Shown piece after piece: positions 6,508 to 14,796 of a DNA stretch of 64,000 nucleotides (position 1 is the stretch's first letter; each line of letters begins with the position of its first letter). The notes beneath the pieces were generated by a model, which made no database searches, was not told the DNA's origin, and saw nothing but the letters and a program-made list of their open reading frames with translations. The stretch comes from Paraburkholderia edwinii (GTDB lineage Bacteria > Pseudomonadota > Gammaproteobacteria > Burkholderiales > Burkholderiaceae): NCBI RefSeq assembly GCF_019428685.1, contig NZ_CP080096.1, positions 3,286,001 to 3,350,000 on the forward strand. Reading direction: 5' to 3'. The translations under genes and the position numbers were made by a program.

Positions 6508-8301
6508 TCAGCCGCCGCCGCTTGCCACTTTCGGCCTGCTCAAGTCCATGAGCAGGCGCTCGCCTTCCTTGGCCGTATGACGCTTGAGCGCTTCGCACCA
6601 ACCTCGCGCGAAACCGAGCTGATACGGCGGCACGTCCAGTTCCTCGAGAAAATGCAGCGCGACCACGGCGTCGTTGCCGTCGCCGAGCACGCTTTGCATG
6701 CGCGATAGCGTCTTCGAGACATCGCGGCGCGTCTTGTGCGACACGATCGGCTCGAAGAACTCGATCGTGTAGCGCAGCCGTTTCGCATGAATGCGCACCT
6801 TGTGGCGGCTCGCCGCATCGAGCGCGGTCAGCTTCGTTTCGTGCGTCACGCGCTTGTAGTGCTTTTCGATGCGCTTGCTCACGTATTTGCGCAGCGACCG
6901 GCCACGCTCCTTTTCGGGCGTGCCGCGCAACGACAGATCGCTGATCCATTCGAGCCACGCGAGCGCGAGCTCCGCATAAGCGGGCGAGCGCATCGCCTCC
7001 TGAACCCTGGCGCGCGCATCGACGCGCCGCCGCTCGGCCGCTTCGCGCGTCGCGTCCCAGGCGGCCGCATCGACATCGGCTTGCGTGAGCTCGGGCAGCG
7101 TCGAATCGGTGAAGACGTCCCAGTCGCGCGCGTCGCCGAGCAGATCGCTGAGCCACTTGAAACGCGGCTCGACGCGCGTGGTCCACATGCCGTCGATCCA
7201 CGCCGGAAACATCTTCGTCGCCGTTTTAAGCCGACGCTGCGCGACACGCATCTGGTGAATGAACTCGACATCCGGCGCATCGCGCACGGCCGCTTCATTG
7301 CCGAACCATTGGTTCGCGATATTGCATTCGATCGCCAGCAGCGCCCGATGCGGCGTGCGCGCACCATCGAGATCGATCGCCCTGGCGCGCGCCGGCGCGT
7401 CGTCGCGCGGCACGTCGATCCGGCATTCGCGGTCGAACGCATCGGCAAGCACCGGGAATGCCGGCGATGCAGCGGCAAGTTCGTTCGCGACCGAGAAGAG
7501 CGCGGTCAATGCGGCTTCGGGCGTTTGCGCCACCTGCACGGGCGAAGCGGCTTCGCATGCCGTTTCGAATTCGGCCACGGACGTCGCGGCACGCGCGGCG
7601 TTGGCCGGATCGGCGGGCGTGGGTTCGTCCGCGGCATCGGTGGCTGCGGCGGCGGCCGCGTCGGCGTCACGCGATGCGTCCGCGTCCATGTGCGCGGCCT
7701 GGGCCGGTTCATCGTCCTCGTTGTCGGGCCAACGCGTCGTGACGCGCAGTTCGCGCAGCGCGAGCGCGGGATCGGTCTGCGCGCGCACGCAGTGCACGAC
7801 GTCGAATGCGATATCGACGGTCACCCCCTGCGCCGTCTCGCGCCGCCACTGGATACGCCGCTCGTGCCTGAGCGTCGCGACGGTCGCCAGTTCGCCGGCG
7901 CGGCCAAGCACACGCGCGAGTTCACGAGGCGCATCGTTAAAAGCGTCGACGAGCGCCGCATCGCGCTCCAGCGCGACATCGCAGACGACATGGCAAATCG
8001 CGACGCCCGGCGCATGCCATTCGCGATGCGTGGCGATGGCGCGCCTGCCGTTTTCGGTCACTTCGGTCACGACGCGCCAGCCGGCATCGGCCAGCGCACA
8101 GTCGCCATCGAAGCCATACAGCGTGCGCGGCGCCGCACCATCGGCCGGCGCGGCATCGGCAAGACGCTCGAAGCCCGCCAACGCATCGACCGTTTCGGTC
8201 AGCGCGGCATCGATTCGCTCCGGCGCCTGCCCGTGTTGTTCGAGCCACGCGAGAACAGTGGGCTCCGGCAGATTCAGCACAATTTCCAGCACACGAACCA
8301 T
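6508..8301 (-). CDS. CYTH and CHAD domain protein
   Basis: About 597 aa from ATG 8301, chosen because GGAG lies 8 nt upstream; an in-frame ATG at 8334 is less well placed. The N-terminal ~210 residues look like a CYTH (triphosphate tunnel) domain, but the diagnostic ExExK opening is degenerate (LEIVLNL). An Ala/Asp-rich linker follows, then a C-terminal helical CHAD domain (about 320-590) with conserved His/Arg/Lys helices such as FIHQMRVAQRRLKTATKMF and HAKRLRYTIEFFE. CHAD domains bind polyphosphate and localise to polyP granules in several bacteria, so this is likely a polyP-associated protein rather than an active triphosphatase (inference). Confidence 0.8.
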   Translation of the reverse strand: MVRVLEIVLNLPEPTVLAWLEQHGQAPERIDAALTETVDALAGFERLADAAPADGAAPRTLYGFDGDCALADAGWRVVTEVTENGRRAIATHREWHAPGVAICHVVCDVALERDAALVDAFNDAPRELARVLGRAGELATVATLRHERRIQWRRETAQGVTVDIAFDVVHCVRAQTDPALALRELRVTTRWPDNEDDEPAQAAHMDADASRDADAAAAAATDAADEPTPADPANAARAATSVAEFETACEAASPVQVAQTPEAALTALFSVANELAAASPAFPVLADAFDRECRIDVPRDDAPARARAIDLDGARTPHRALLAIECNIANQWFGNEAAVRDAPDVEFIHQMRVAQRRLKTATKMFPAWIDGMWTTRVEPRFKWLSDLLGDARDWDVFTDSTLPELTQADVDAAAWDATREAAERRRVDARARVQEAMRSPAYAELALAWLEWISDLSLRGTPEKERGRSLRKYVSKRIEKHYKRVTHETKLTALDAASRHKVRIHAKRLRYTIEFFEPIVSHKTRRDVSKTLSRMQSVLGDGNDAVVALHFLEELDVPPYQLGFARGWCEALKRHTAKEGERLLMDLSRPKVASGGG

Positions 8302-8482
8302 GAACACTCCAATCGTGGCGAATGGTGAAGGCACCTACAAACAACGCGAACACCATCACGAACAAGCGCTAAAAGCGAGGCTTCGCACAGCCACCCACAG
8401 TGCATGATCGATGGTACACGGGCCGCCATGCGACCGTCACGCGACCTCACTCGCCCCTCACGCCGCGCCGCGCGCCTCTACT

Positions 8483-8512
8483 CTGACAAACAGCCTAACG
8501 TGGTCATAGAAT
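8483..8512 (+). promoter_or_regulatory. candidate sigma-70 promoter of the SDR gene
   Basis: CTGACA (8483-8488) and TAGAAT (8507-8512) are separated by 18 bp and lie about 85 nt before the SDR start, in the 295-bp gap between the divergent CHAD and SDR genes. Spotted by eye. Confidence 0.4.
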
Positions 8513-8596
8513 GATTCCGGCCTCGCGAGCGAGCGTATCTGACTTGCGTCAAATACGCCGCGCAGGTTCCATCCCGTTTCGGAGGAGACAACAGTT

Positions 8597-9391
8597 ATGC
8601 ATATCGATCTTTCCGGCAAGACTGCAGTGGTAAGCGGTTCGACGGCGGGCATCGGCCTCGCGATCGCAACCGGCATCGCGGCGTCCGGCGCCGACACCAT
8701 CGTCAACGGCCGCAATCAGCGTGCCGTCGACGAAGCCGTCGCAACGGTCCGCGCGAAGGCGTCCGGCGCAAAGGTGCGCGGCATCGCCGCGGACCTCGGC
8801 ACGCGCGCGGGCTGCGATGCATTCCTGAAGGACGTACCGGATGCGGACATCCTGATCAACAATCTCGGCATGTACGGCCCGAGCGATATCTTCGCGACGA
8901 GCGACGACGAGTGGGAGCGCTACTTCCAGATCAACGTGATGTCCGGCGTGCGCCTCACGCGCGCTTACCTGAAGGACATGATGGAGCGGCGCTGGGGACG
9001 CGTCGTGTTCGTCTCGTCCGAGTCAGGCTTGAACATCCCTTCCGACATGCTCGCGTACGGCTTCACGAAGACAGCACAGCTATCGATCGCGCGCGGCATC
9101 GCAAAGTTCGCGGCGGCAAGCGGCGTCACCGTCAATTCCGTGCTGCCCGGCCCGACGATGACCGACGGCGTGCGCGAGATGCTCCGGGAAACGGCGCAGA
9201 AACAGAGCAAATCGATCGAGCAGGCGGCCGACGAATTCGTTGTCTCGAGCCGCGGCACATCGATCATTCGCCGCATCACGATGCCGGAGGAAGTGGCGAA
9301 TATGGTCGTCTACATCTGTTCGCCGCAGGCATCGGCGACGACCGGCGCGGCATTGCGTGTCGACGGCGGCATCGTCGACACGATCGCATGA
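8597..9391 (+). CDS. SDR family oxidoreductase
   Basis: A 264-aa classical short-chain dehydrogenase/reductase, cytosolic and NAD(P)-dependent. The cofactor glycine motif GSTAGIG is at 14-20, NNLG at 88-91, catalytic Ser about 141 (VSSESG), Tyr154 and Lys158 (YGFTK), and a PGPTMTDG motif follows the active site. A strong Shine-Dalgarno (GGAGGAGA) precedes ATG 8597. Substrate cannot be told from sequence. The neighbours (tautomerase and LysR) do not define a pathway. Confidence 0.88.
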   Translation: MHIDLSGKTAVVSGSTAGIGLAIATGIAASGADTIVNGRNQRAVDEAVATVRAKASGAKVRGIAADLGTRAGCDAFLKDVPDADILINNLGMYGPSDIFATSDDEWERYFQINVMSGVRLTRAYLKDMMERRWGRVVFVSSESGLNIPSDMLAYGFTKTAQLSIARGIAKFAAASGVTVNSVLPGPTMTDGVREMLRETAQKQSKSIEQAADEFVVSSRGTSIIRRITMPEEVANMVVYICSPQASATTGAALRVDGGIVDTIA

Positions 9392-9494
9392 CGCGGCTGC
9401 GCAAACGCACCGCACCAGCGCCGCACAAGCGCCGCACGAAGCACGCGTGAAGATCGCGCAAACCTCGCCTGAATGCTCCGGACGCGGGCCGCCG

Positions 9495-9881
9495 CTACGC
9501 CATCGCGTATTGCGCGAGCCCGTTGCCGAACGACCAGTCTTCTCTTTGCACTTCGACGAGATTGACGAACACGTCCTCGGGCCGTACGCCAGGGTCCGCG
9601 GCCAGGGAATCGGCGATGGCCTTGTAGAGCGCCTTCTTCTGCTGCTGCGTGCGCGTGTTCGAGACCGTGATCTGGATCAGCACGAAGTCGTCGCTGCGCG
9701 CGATGCCCATGTAGCGCCGGCTGAAGATGAAGTTGTCCGGCTCAAGCTCGGTGATCGACATGAAGATGTCGTCGTCCGGCACGTTGAACGTGTTCACCAG
9801 CGCGCGCTGGATGCTGTTCGCGAGCGCAGTCCGATAAGCGGCCGGCTTGCCGGCCTGCAAGGTAGTGCGAGTCAACGGCAT
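9495..9881 (-). CDS. tautomerase family protein
   Basis: A 128-aa member of the tautomerase/MIF superfamily read from ATG 9881, so that Pro follows the initiator Met (MPLTRTTLQAG); this N-terminal proline is the catalytic base once Met is removed. A longer frame begins at 9947 but would bury the proline. The length and the SITELEPDNFIFSRRYMGIARSDDFV region fit the long 4-oxalocrotonate-tautomerase-like group. It is divergent from a LysR gene 96 nt away, the usual arrangement for a regulator and its target. Substrate unknown. Confidence 0.85.
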   Translation of the reverse strand: MPLTRTTLQAGKPAAYRTALANSIQRALVNTFNVPDDDIFMSITELEPDNFIFSRRYMGIARSDDFVLIQITVSNTRTQQQKKALYKAIADSLAADPGVRPEDVFVNLVEVQREDWSFGNGLAQYAMA

Positions 9882-9977
9882 GGTCTGTCCCATGAATGAA
9901 AGAGGGAACAGCGAGCTTAGGCCGGCGCTATCATAAAGAACAGACATCTTCGCCTATTTCATCTATAAGTTTTTGAA

Positions 9978-10850
9978 ATGAGAGTCCTCGATCTTGATGC
10001 GGTACGCGCGTTCGTGATGATCGCGGACCTGAATAGCTTCACGCGTGCCGCCAACGCGATGAATCTCACGCAATCGGCGATCAGCCTGAAGCTGAAGCGG
10101 CTCGAGGCCAGTCTTGGCAAGCAGCTACTCGAGCGCACGCCGCGCGCCGTGCGTCTTTCGCAGGATGGCCTCGCATTTCTCGCCGCGGCGCGCGACCTGC
10201 TGCATGCGAACGACCGCGCGCTCGGCACGCTGACCGCCACGCGGCGGCGCCTCGTGCTGGGCTTGAGCGAGCATGTCGCGGGCGCCGATCTGCCGCAACT
10301 GCTCGCGCGCCTCAATACGCACGACCCGGAACTCGCCGTCGAAATGCAGCTCGGCTGCTCGCGCGTGCTATTCACGCAATACGAAGAACGGCGCTTCGAC
10401 GCGGTGATGGTCCGCCGCATGAATACCGACACCGCCGACACTGCAAACGAAGCCGTCCGCGCCGACGCGCAGTCGCTCTATGCGGAACCGCTGGCGTGGC
10501 TTGCTTCATCGGACTGGCTGCCACGCCCCGACGAACCGCTGCCGATCGCCGTGCTATCCGAGCCCTGCGAAGTCCGCGCGATGGCGATCCGCATACTCGA
10601 CGCGGCAGGCATTCGCTGGCGCGAGGTGTTCGTGAGCGGCAGCCTGACCGCGATTTGCGCTGCAGTCGAGGCCGGTTTCGCCGTTTCGCCGCTCGCGAAG
10701 CGCATCACACCGCACACGCTCGTCGACGTCGGCGCGCGGCTCAATCTGCCGCCGTTGCCGGGGTCGGTCGTCACGCTTTATTCGCGCGTGCAGGACGCGC
10801 ACTCGGTCGAAACGCTGCGGATCATCGCGAACGAGCTCAGCAGGCAGTGA
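9978..10850 (+). CDS. LysR family transcriptional regulator
   Basis: A 290-aa LysR-type regulator. The N-terminal helix-turn-helix (about 5-65) includes SFTRAANAMNLTQSAISLKLKRLE, followed by a periplasmic-binding-protein-like effector domain (about 90-285). Divergent from the tautomerase gene; the 96-nt shared spacer contains AT-rich sequence (9935-9972) suitable for a LysR site, though no clean T-N11-A box stands out. It probably autoregulates and controls the tautomerase. Effector unknown. Confidence 0.88.
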   Translation: MRVLDLDAVRAFVMIADLNSFTRAANAMNLTQSAISLKLKRLEASLGKQLLERTPRAVRLSQDGLAFLAAARDLLHANDRALGTLTATRRRLVLGLSEHVAGADLPQLLARLNTHDPELAVEMQLGCSRVLFTQYEERRFDAVMVRRMNTDTADTANEAVRADAQSLYAEPLAWLASSDWLPRPDEPLPIAVLSEPCEVRAMAIRILDAAGIRWREVFVSGSLTAICAAVEAGFAVSPLAKRITPHTLVDVGARLNLPPLPGSVVTLYSRVQDAHSVETLRIIANELSRQ

Positions 10851-10963
10851 GGGTGGACGGAAGCCGGAACGTCACCGCGATGTCTTATCACCCTTGCATA
10901 AATCCAAAAATAGACTAATATCATAGACAAGTTCATTTGAGGACTCATCTCAGGATTCCGATT

Positions 10964-11401
10964 ATGTCTTCAGCCGCTCACATTTCAGGCGCCGCGCGAC
11001 CGTCGCGGCGCAACCAGACTGAACCGACGCTTGCCGGCATGTCGGCCGCGGGCTTGCGCGCGTTCTTCAATATCGCCCGCGACTGGGACCTGAGCACCGA
11101 TGAGCAGATCGTGCTGCTGGGCTCGCCGGGCCGGTCGACGTTCTTCAAATGGAAGGCGGAGCCGCAAACCGCGCGGCTGGGGCGCGACACGCTCGAACGG
11201 CTGTCGCTGCTGCTCGGCATCTACAAGTCGCTGCAAATCCTGCTGCCGCAACCGGCCGCCGCGGACGCGTGGATCAAGCGTCCGAACAGTGCGCCGCCGT
11301 TCGGCGGCCGCCGCGCGCTCGACCGGCTGCTTGCCGGCAACATCAGCGATCTGGTCGCCGTGCGCCAGTATCTCGACGCAATGCGAGGCGGCTGGGCGTG
11401 A
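10964..11401 (+). CDS. Xre/MbcA/ParS-type antitoxin (DUF2384)
   Basis: A 145-aa antitoxin-like protein from ATG 10964. Residues ~27-85 form a helix-turn-helix region (DWDLSTDEQIVLLGSPGRST, WKAEP), and the C-terminal ~50 residues are the DUF2384 toxin-binding domain with the typical PFGGRRALDRLLAG and YLDAMRGGW ending. Its TGA overlaps the GTG start of the RES toxin gene by 4 nt (GTGA), the usual antitoxin-first order. It should bind and block the toxin and repress the shared promoter; a TAATATCATAG stretch lies upstream near 10915. A TTG at 10937 would add nine residues. Confidence 0.85.
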   Translation: MSSAAHISGAARPSRRNQTEPTLAGMSAAGLRAFFNIARDWDLSTDEQIVLLGSPGRSTFFKWKAEPQTARLGRDTLERLSLLLGIYKSLQILLPQPAAADAWIKRPNSAPPFGGRRALDRLLAGNISDLVAVRQYLDAMRGGWA

Positions 11402-12213
11402 CGCGATCGCAATGGCAGGAACGCTGGCCCACGTCGCCGCTTGCGTGGTTGCCCGCTTATCGCGTCGTGCCGACGCGCTTTCCGGCGGTGAATCTGTTCG
11501 ACCGTGTCGCGTCGCCCGAAGACTTCGAGGCGCTGTATGCGCTCGAAGCGATGACCAACGACCGTCTGCGCACCGAAGTCGGCGAACTCGATCTGGTGCC
11601 GCGCGACGAGCGCCGCTTCGGTCCGGGCTGGGGGCCGATCATGGCCGCGTTCACGCATCTGAATCCGCTCGGCAGCCGTTTCTCCGATGGCACGTACGGC
11701 GTGTTCTATTGCGCGGCGTCGCGCGCCACCGCGATTGCGGAAACCCGCTATCATTCGGCGCTTTTTCTGGCGGCCACGCAGGAGCCGCCGCTGCGTCAGC
11801 AGATGCGGCTCTATACGGTATTGGCGGAAGGCGATGTCGTCGATCTGCGCGGCGGTGTACGCGGTGCGAGTGACGTGAGTGGCGCGACGAAACCGGCAAC
11901 GAAACCGGCAACGGAATCGGCTAGCGGCGCGCGTACGGCCGCGGTGCGAAACGTGTCGGATACGGACACGTCGTTCGATGCACCCGCGGTGCTCTCGCCA
12001 ACCGACTACACGGCCGGCCAGGCGCTCGGCCGCGCGGCGCGTTCAGCAGGCGCGCCGGGCATCGTGTATCCGTCGGTGCGCGACGCGAGCGGCGAATGCC
12101 TCGCGGCTTTCCGCACGACGCTGCTGCGCGATTGCCACCACGCCGCCTACCTCGAATACAACTGGAACGGTCACGAGATCGACGTGGTATTCGAACTGAA
12201 TCAGGTGGGGTAG
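11398..12213 (+). CDS. RES-domain toxin
   Basis: A 271-aa RES-domain protein from GTG 11398. Known RES toxins of Xre-RES pairs degrade or modify NAD+. The Arg, Glu and Ser positions that name the domain are present: R22 (AYRVVPTRF), E115 (ATAIAETRYH) and S226 (GIVYPSVRDASG). It is longer than usual RES toxins (about 150-230 aa) because a ~45-residue low-complexity segment (about 154-198, with TKPATKPATE repeats) interrupts the domain before PTDYTAGQALG. No frameshift is seen, so the toxin may be active. Convergent with the phosphatase gene downstream. Confidence 0.85.
   Translation: MTRSQWQERWPTSPLAWLPAYRVVPTRFPAVNLFDRVASPEDFEALYALEAMTNDRLRTEVGELDLVPRDERRFGPGWGPIMAAFTHLNPLGSRFSDGTYGVFYCAASRATAIAETRYHSALFLAATQEPPLRQQMRLYTVLAEGDVVDLRGGVRGASDVSGATKPATKPATESASGARTAAVRNVSDTDTSFDAPAVLSPTDYTAGQALGRAARSAGAPGIVYPSVRDASGECLAAFRTTLLRDCHHAAYLEYNWNGHEIDVVFELNQVG
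11884..11920 (+). repeat. 12-bp in-frame repeat inside the RES toxin gene
   Basis: About three copies of a 12-bp unit (ACGAAACCGGCA and variants) encode TKPA-TKPA-TESA. They lie within the insertion that separates the two halves of the RES domain. Confidence 0.7.
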
Positions 12214-12292
12214 CGCACGGAACCGATGCACGCAACCAACGTGTGGAATCTGGCGCGCTCAAGGATCCTGCGCGCGCATCGCTATGTACCGG

Positions 12293-13030
12293 TCAGGGCA
12301 ACGCGAATGCCGCCGCCCCTTCCGCACGCGCCATTTCCACACTGACCGACCAGCGCTGCAACGTGTTCGCTTCGATGACGGTGAGTTTGCCGCCCTGCCC
12401 GAACGCGCCGGTGTCGATAAAAAGCTGTGCACCACATTGGACCACTTCGCGCACGGGCGTGTGTCCGCAGAACGTGGTCGACAGCCCGCGCACGCGCGCG
12501 GGATCGAAATTGCCCAAGGCGAGGTCGCGTCCCCATAAAATCCGCTGACGCGTCGCATTGGAAAAATCGCCGCGATCGAGTTCGGCATCGGTGCCGAAAA
12601 ACTCGGCATGCAAAATATTGAAGCGCTCGCTGCCGCTGCCGATCACGCGCACGAGCGGCAGCAGGCGCAGCCGCTGCGCATAGTCGCGCAGCCTTTCGTC
12701 GGACAAGTACTCGCCCCACTGTCCGCCGATGTCGTACCACCACTTGCGCCGCAAACGTCCTTCCGCGACGCCGCACAAGGTGTCCTCATGATTGCCGAGC
12801 ACCGCGTAGAACCACGGCTTGTCGAGCAGCGCGAGCGCGGCTTCCGACTGCACCCCGCGGTCGACGAGATCGCCGACCGAAAAAAGACGATCGCGCGCGG
12901 GGTCGAAAACGATCTCGCGCAGCAGATAGCGCAACGCGTCGACGCACCCATGCAGGTCGCCGATAACGAAGTCGCGGCCGACGCGATTCACCGGGTGATG
13001 TTGAACGGTAGTGACCAGAGTGTGCTCCAT
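12293..13030 (-). CDS. metallophosphoesterase, PrpA-like serine/threonine protein phosphatase
   Basis: A 245-aa calcineurin-like phosphatase from ATG 13030. The metal-binding signatures are all present: GDLHG (24-28), GDLVDRG (53-59), GNHED (79-83) and a late CGHTPV. This set matches the PPP-type bacterial phosphatases (lambda phosphatase, PrpA/PrpB, ApaH relatives). The size fits PrpA/PrpB (about 220-240 aa) better than ApaH (about 280 aa). Likely a cytosolic Mn-dependent phosphatase. A longer frame upstream to 13144 is not protein-like. Exact substrate unknown. Confidence 0.85.
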   Translation of the reverse strand: MEHTLVTTVQHHPVNRVGRDFVIGDLHGCVDALRYLLREIVFDPARDRLFSVGDLVDRGVQSEAALALLDKPWFYAVLGNHEDTLCGVAEGRLRRKWWYDIGGQWGEYLSDERLRDYAQRLRLLPLVRVIGSGSERFNILHAEFFGTDAELDRGDFSNATRQRILWGRDLALGNFDPARVRGLSTTFCGHTPVREVVQCGAQLFIDTGAFGQGGKLTVIEANTLQRWSVSVEMARAEGAAAFALP

Positions 13031-13193
13031 CTCTCGATGATAGTGCGATGACGCATCGCCTGTATGAGCGCTGTCGATCGTTCGAGGATCTTTGACACTA
13101 CAACGCAGTGGCGAGTTGCACGTTGACGCGCGGCTTCGTTGCAACCGCGCTCGCAGAGCGTGCCCGCGTTTCCTTAACGGGTTCTTAAGCCGG

Positions 13194-14765
13194 TTACCGT
13201 GGCCGACTACGCAATTGGGCGACCTGCTTCGCAGTGACAGACGAGTGAGGATTCCCGAATTGGTTCGTTACGTAATCGCCAAGTTCGGCAATCTGATCGT
13301 CAGTCAACTGATCGCCAAACGACGGCATCAAGATATCCGCGTTTTGTGTCTTTCGGCTGACACCATGCAGAATCACCATCACCAGATTCGTGGTATCCGC
13401 CGCACCGACCACGCTGTTATGGATCAGCGACGGATACGCGCCCGGCGCGCTCGCGCCGACGCCCACGCCAGTCCATCGATGGCAGCTCGCGCAGTTCGCG
13501 ATGAATAGCTGCGCGCCGCTGATATTGCGGCTGATATTGCGACTGCCATCGTGGCTGACATCGCGTTTGACATGACTGACACCATTGACGTCTTTGGCGC
13601 CGCCGTCGGCACCATTCGCGCCACCGACAACATCACCGACAGCAGCACCGCGCAATGCCGTAACGTCCGCAGCCGGCGCACCATGCATGTCGCGCGCCAG
13701 CTCCTTCTCGCTGCTTATACCGCCGCGCACAGGCGGCAGCGCGCGCAGATACACGGCGATCGAGCGCAGGTCTTCGCCGCTCAGAAACTGCGTGCTGTCC
13801 TCGACGACCTGCGCCATCGGCCCGGCCGCACTGGCGCGTCCCTGCGCGACGCCGGTCGCAAGATAAGCAACGACTTCAGCAGCGCTCCAGTTGCCGATGC
13901 CGCTGATCTTGTCCGGCGTGATGTTGAACGCGTGCCAGCCGGCCTGCATGGCGCCGGAGAAACGCTCGTCCGATTTCAGTCCTTGCATGAAATTGCGCGG
14001 CGTGTGGCACTCGCCGCAATGCGCAAGACCATCGACGAGATAGGCGCCGCGATTCCATTCGGCGCTCTGTTTCGGATCGGGCACAAAGCGCCCTTCGTCG
14101 AAGTTGAACAGATTCCAGAACAGCATGAGCCAGCGCTGATTGAACGGAAAGTTCAACGCGTTGGCGGGCGGCGTGAATCGAACCGGCGCGATCGTATTCA
14201 GGTAAGCGCGCATCGCGAGCACGTCGCGGTCCGCGACCTTCGTATACGACGGGTACGGAAACGCCGGGTAGAGCCGCTCGTCACCCTTGCCGATGCCTTC
14301 GTGCATCGCGCGCAGGAAGTCGGCGTCGCTCCATCGGCCGATACCCGTATCGGGGTCCGGCGTGATGTTCGGCGTATAGATCGTGCCGAACGGTGTCTGC
14401 ATGGCGACGCCGCCCGCAAACGGCCGGCCTTTATCCGACGTGTGACATGCGATGCAGTTGCCTGCGCGGGTGAGGTATTCGCCGCGTTGCACGAGTTCCG
14501 CGCCATTCGCGCCAGCGTTTTCTGCAGGGCCGCGCGCCACCGCTTCGGCAAGCGGCGATTCGTCGCCGCGCGCGGTGTTCGCGCCATGCACCTCGAGCCA
14601 CGCGATGTACAGCGCAAAGAGCGAAAATGCGGCGGCCAGCGTCGCGATGCTCATGACGCGTTTGCGCCGATAGAGCCGCTGGAATCGCCGTTGCCGCAGA
14701 AGCCTTTGCTCGCGCAACGAACCGCCTTCGCCGGCCGGCCGCGCGCGAGACGTCGGATTCGTCAT
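13194..14765 (-). CDS. membrane-anchored tri-haem cytochrome c subunit of a FAD dehydrogenase
   Basis: A 523-aa cytochrome c with one N-terminal membrane segment (about 37-57) and three CxxCH haem sites: C104-H108, C250-H254 and C425-H429. It takes electrons from the adjacent GMC flavoprotein and passes them to ubiquinone or a terminal oxidase, as in the FAD-dependent glucose dehydrogenase of Burkholderia cepacia and gluconate 2-dehydrogenases. Compared with the ~425-aa B. cepacia subunit, it has an extra ~60-residue low-complexity linker (about 358-417) before the third haem domain, partly encoded by 12-bp repeats. Last gene of the three-gene operon, 31 nt after the flavoprotein gene. Confidence 0.9.
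   Translation of the reverse strand: MTNPTSRARPAGEGGSLREQRLLRQRRFQRLYRRKRVMSIATLAAAFSLFALYIAWLEVHGANTARGDESPLAEAVARGPAENAGANGAELVQRGEYLTRAGNCIACHTSDKGRPFAGGVAMQTPFGTIYTPNITPDPDTGIGRWSDADFLRAMHEGIGKGDERLYPAFPYPSYTKVADRDVLAMRAYLNTIAPVRFTPPANALNFPFNQRWLMLFWNLFNFDEGRFVPDPKQSAEWNRGAYLVDGLAHCGECHTPRNFMQGLKSDERFSGAMQAGWHAFNITPDKISGIGNWSAAEVVAYLATGVAQGRASAAGPMAQVVEDSTQFLSGEDLRSIAVYLRALPPVRGGISSEKELARDMHGAPAADVTALRGAAVGDVVGGANGADGGAKDVNGVSHVKRDVSHDGSRNISRNISGAQLFIANCASCHRWTGVGVGASAPGAYPSLIHNSVVGAADTTNLVMVILHGVSRKTQNADILMPSFGDQLTDDQIAELGDYVTNQFGNPHSSVTAKQVAQLRSRPR
13515..13595 (-). repeat. degenerate 12-bp repeats in the cytochrome c linker
   Basis: Repeats of a GCTGATATTGCG-like unit (plus-strand sense), clearest at about 13519-13545 and degenerating toward 13595, encode the VSHVKRDVSHDGSRNISRNI stretch between the second and third haem domains. 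Confidence 0.55.
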
Positions 14766-14796
14766 CGTCGAAATCTCCCCGTCGGTATCCGTGTGT

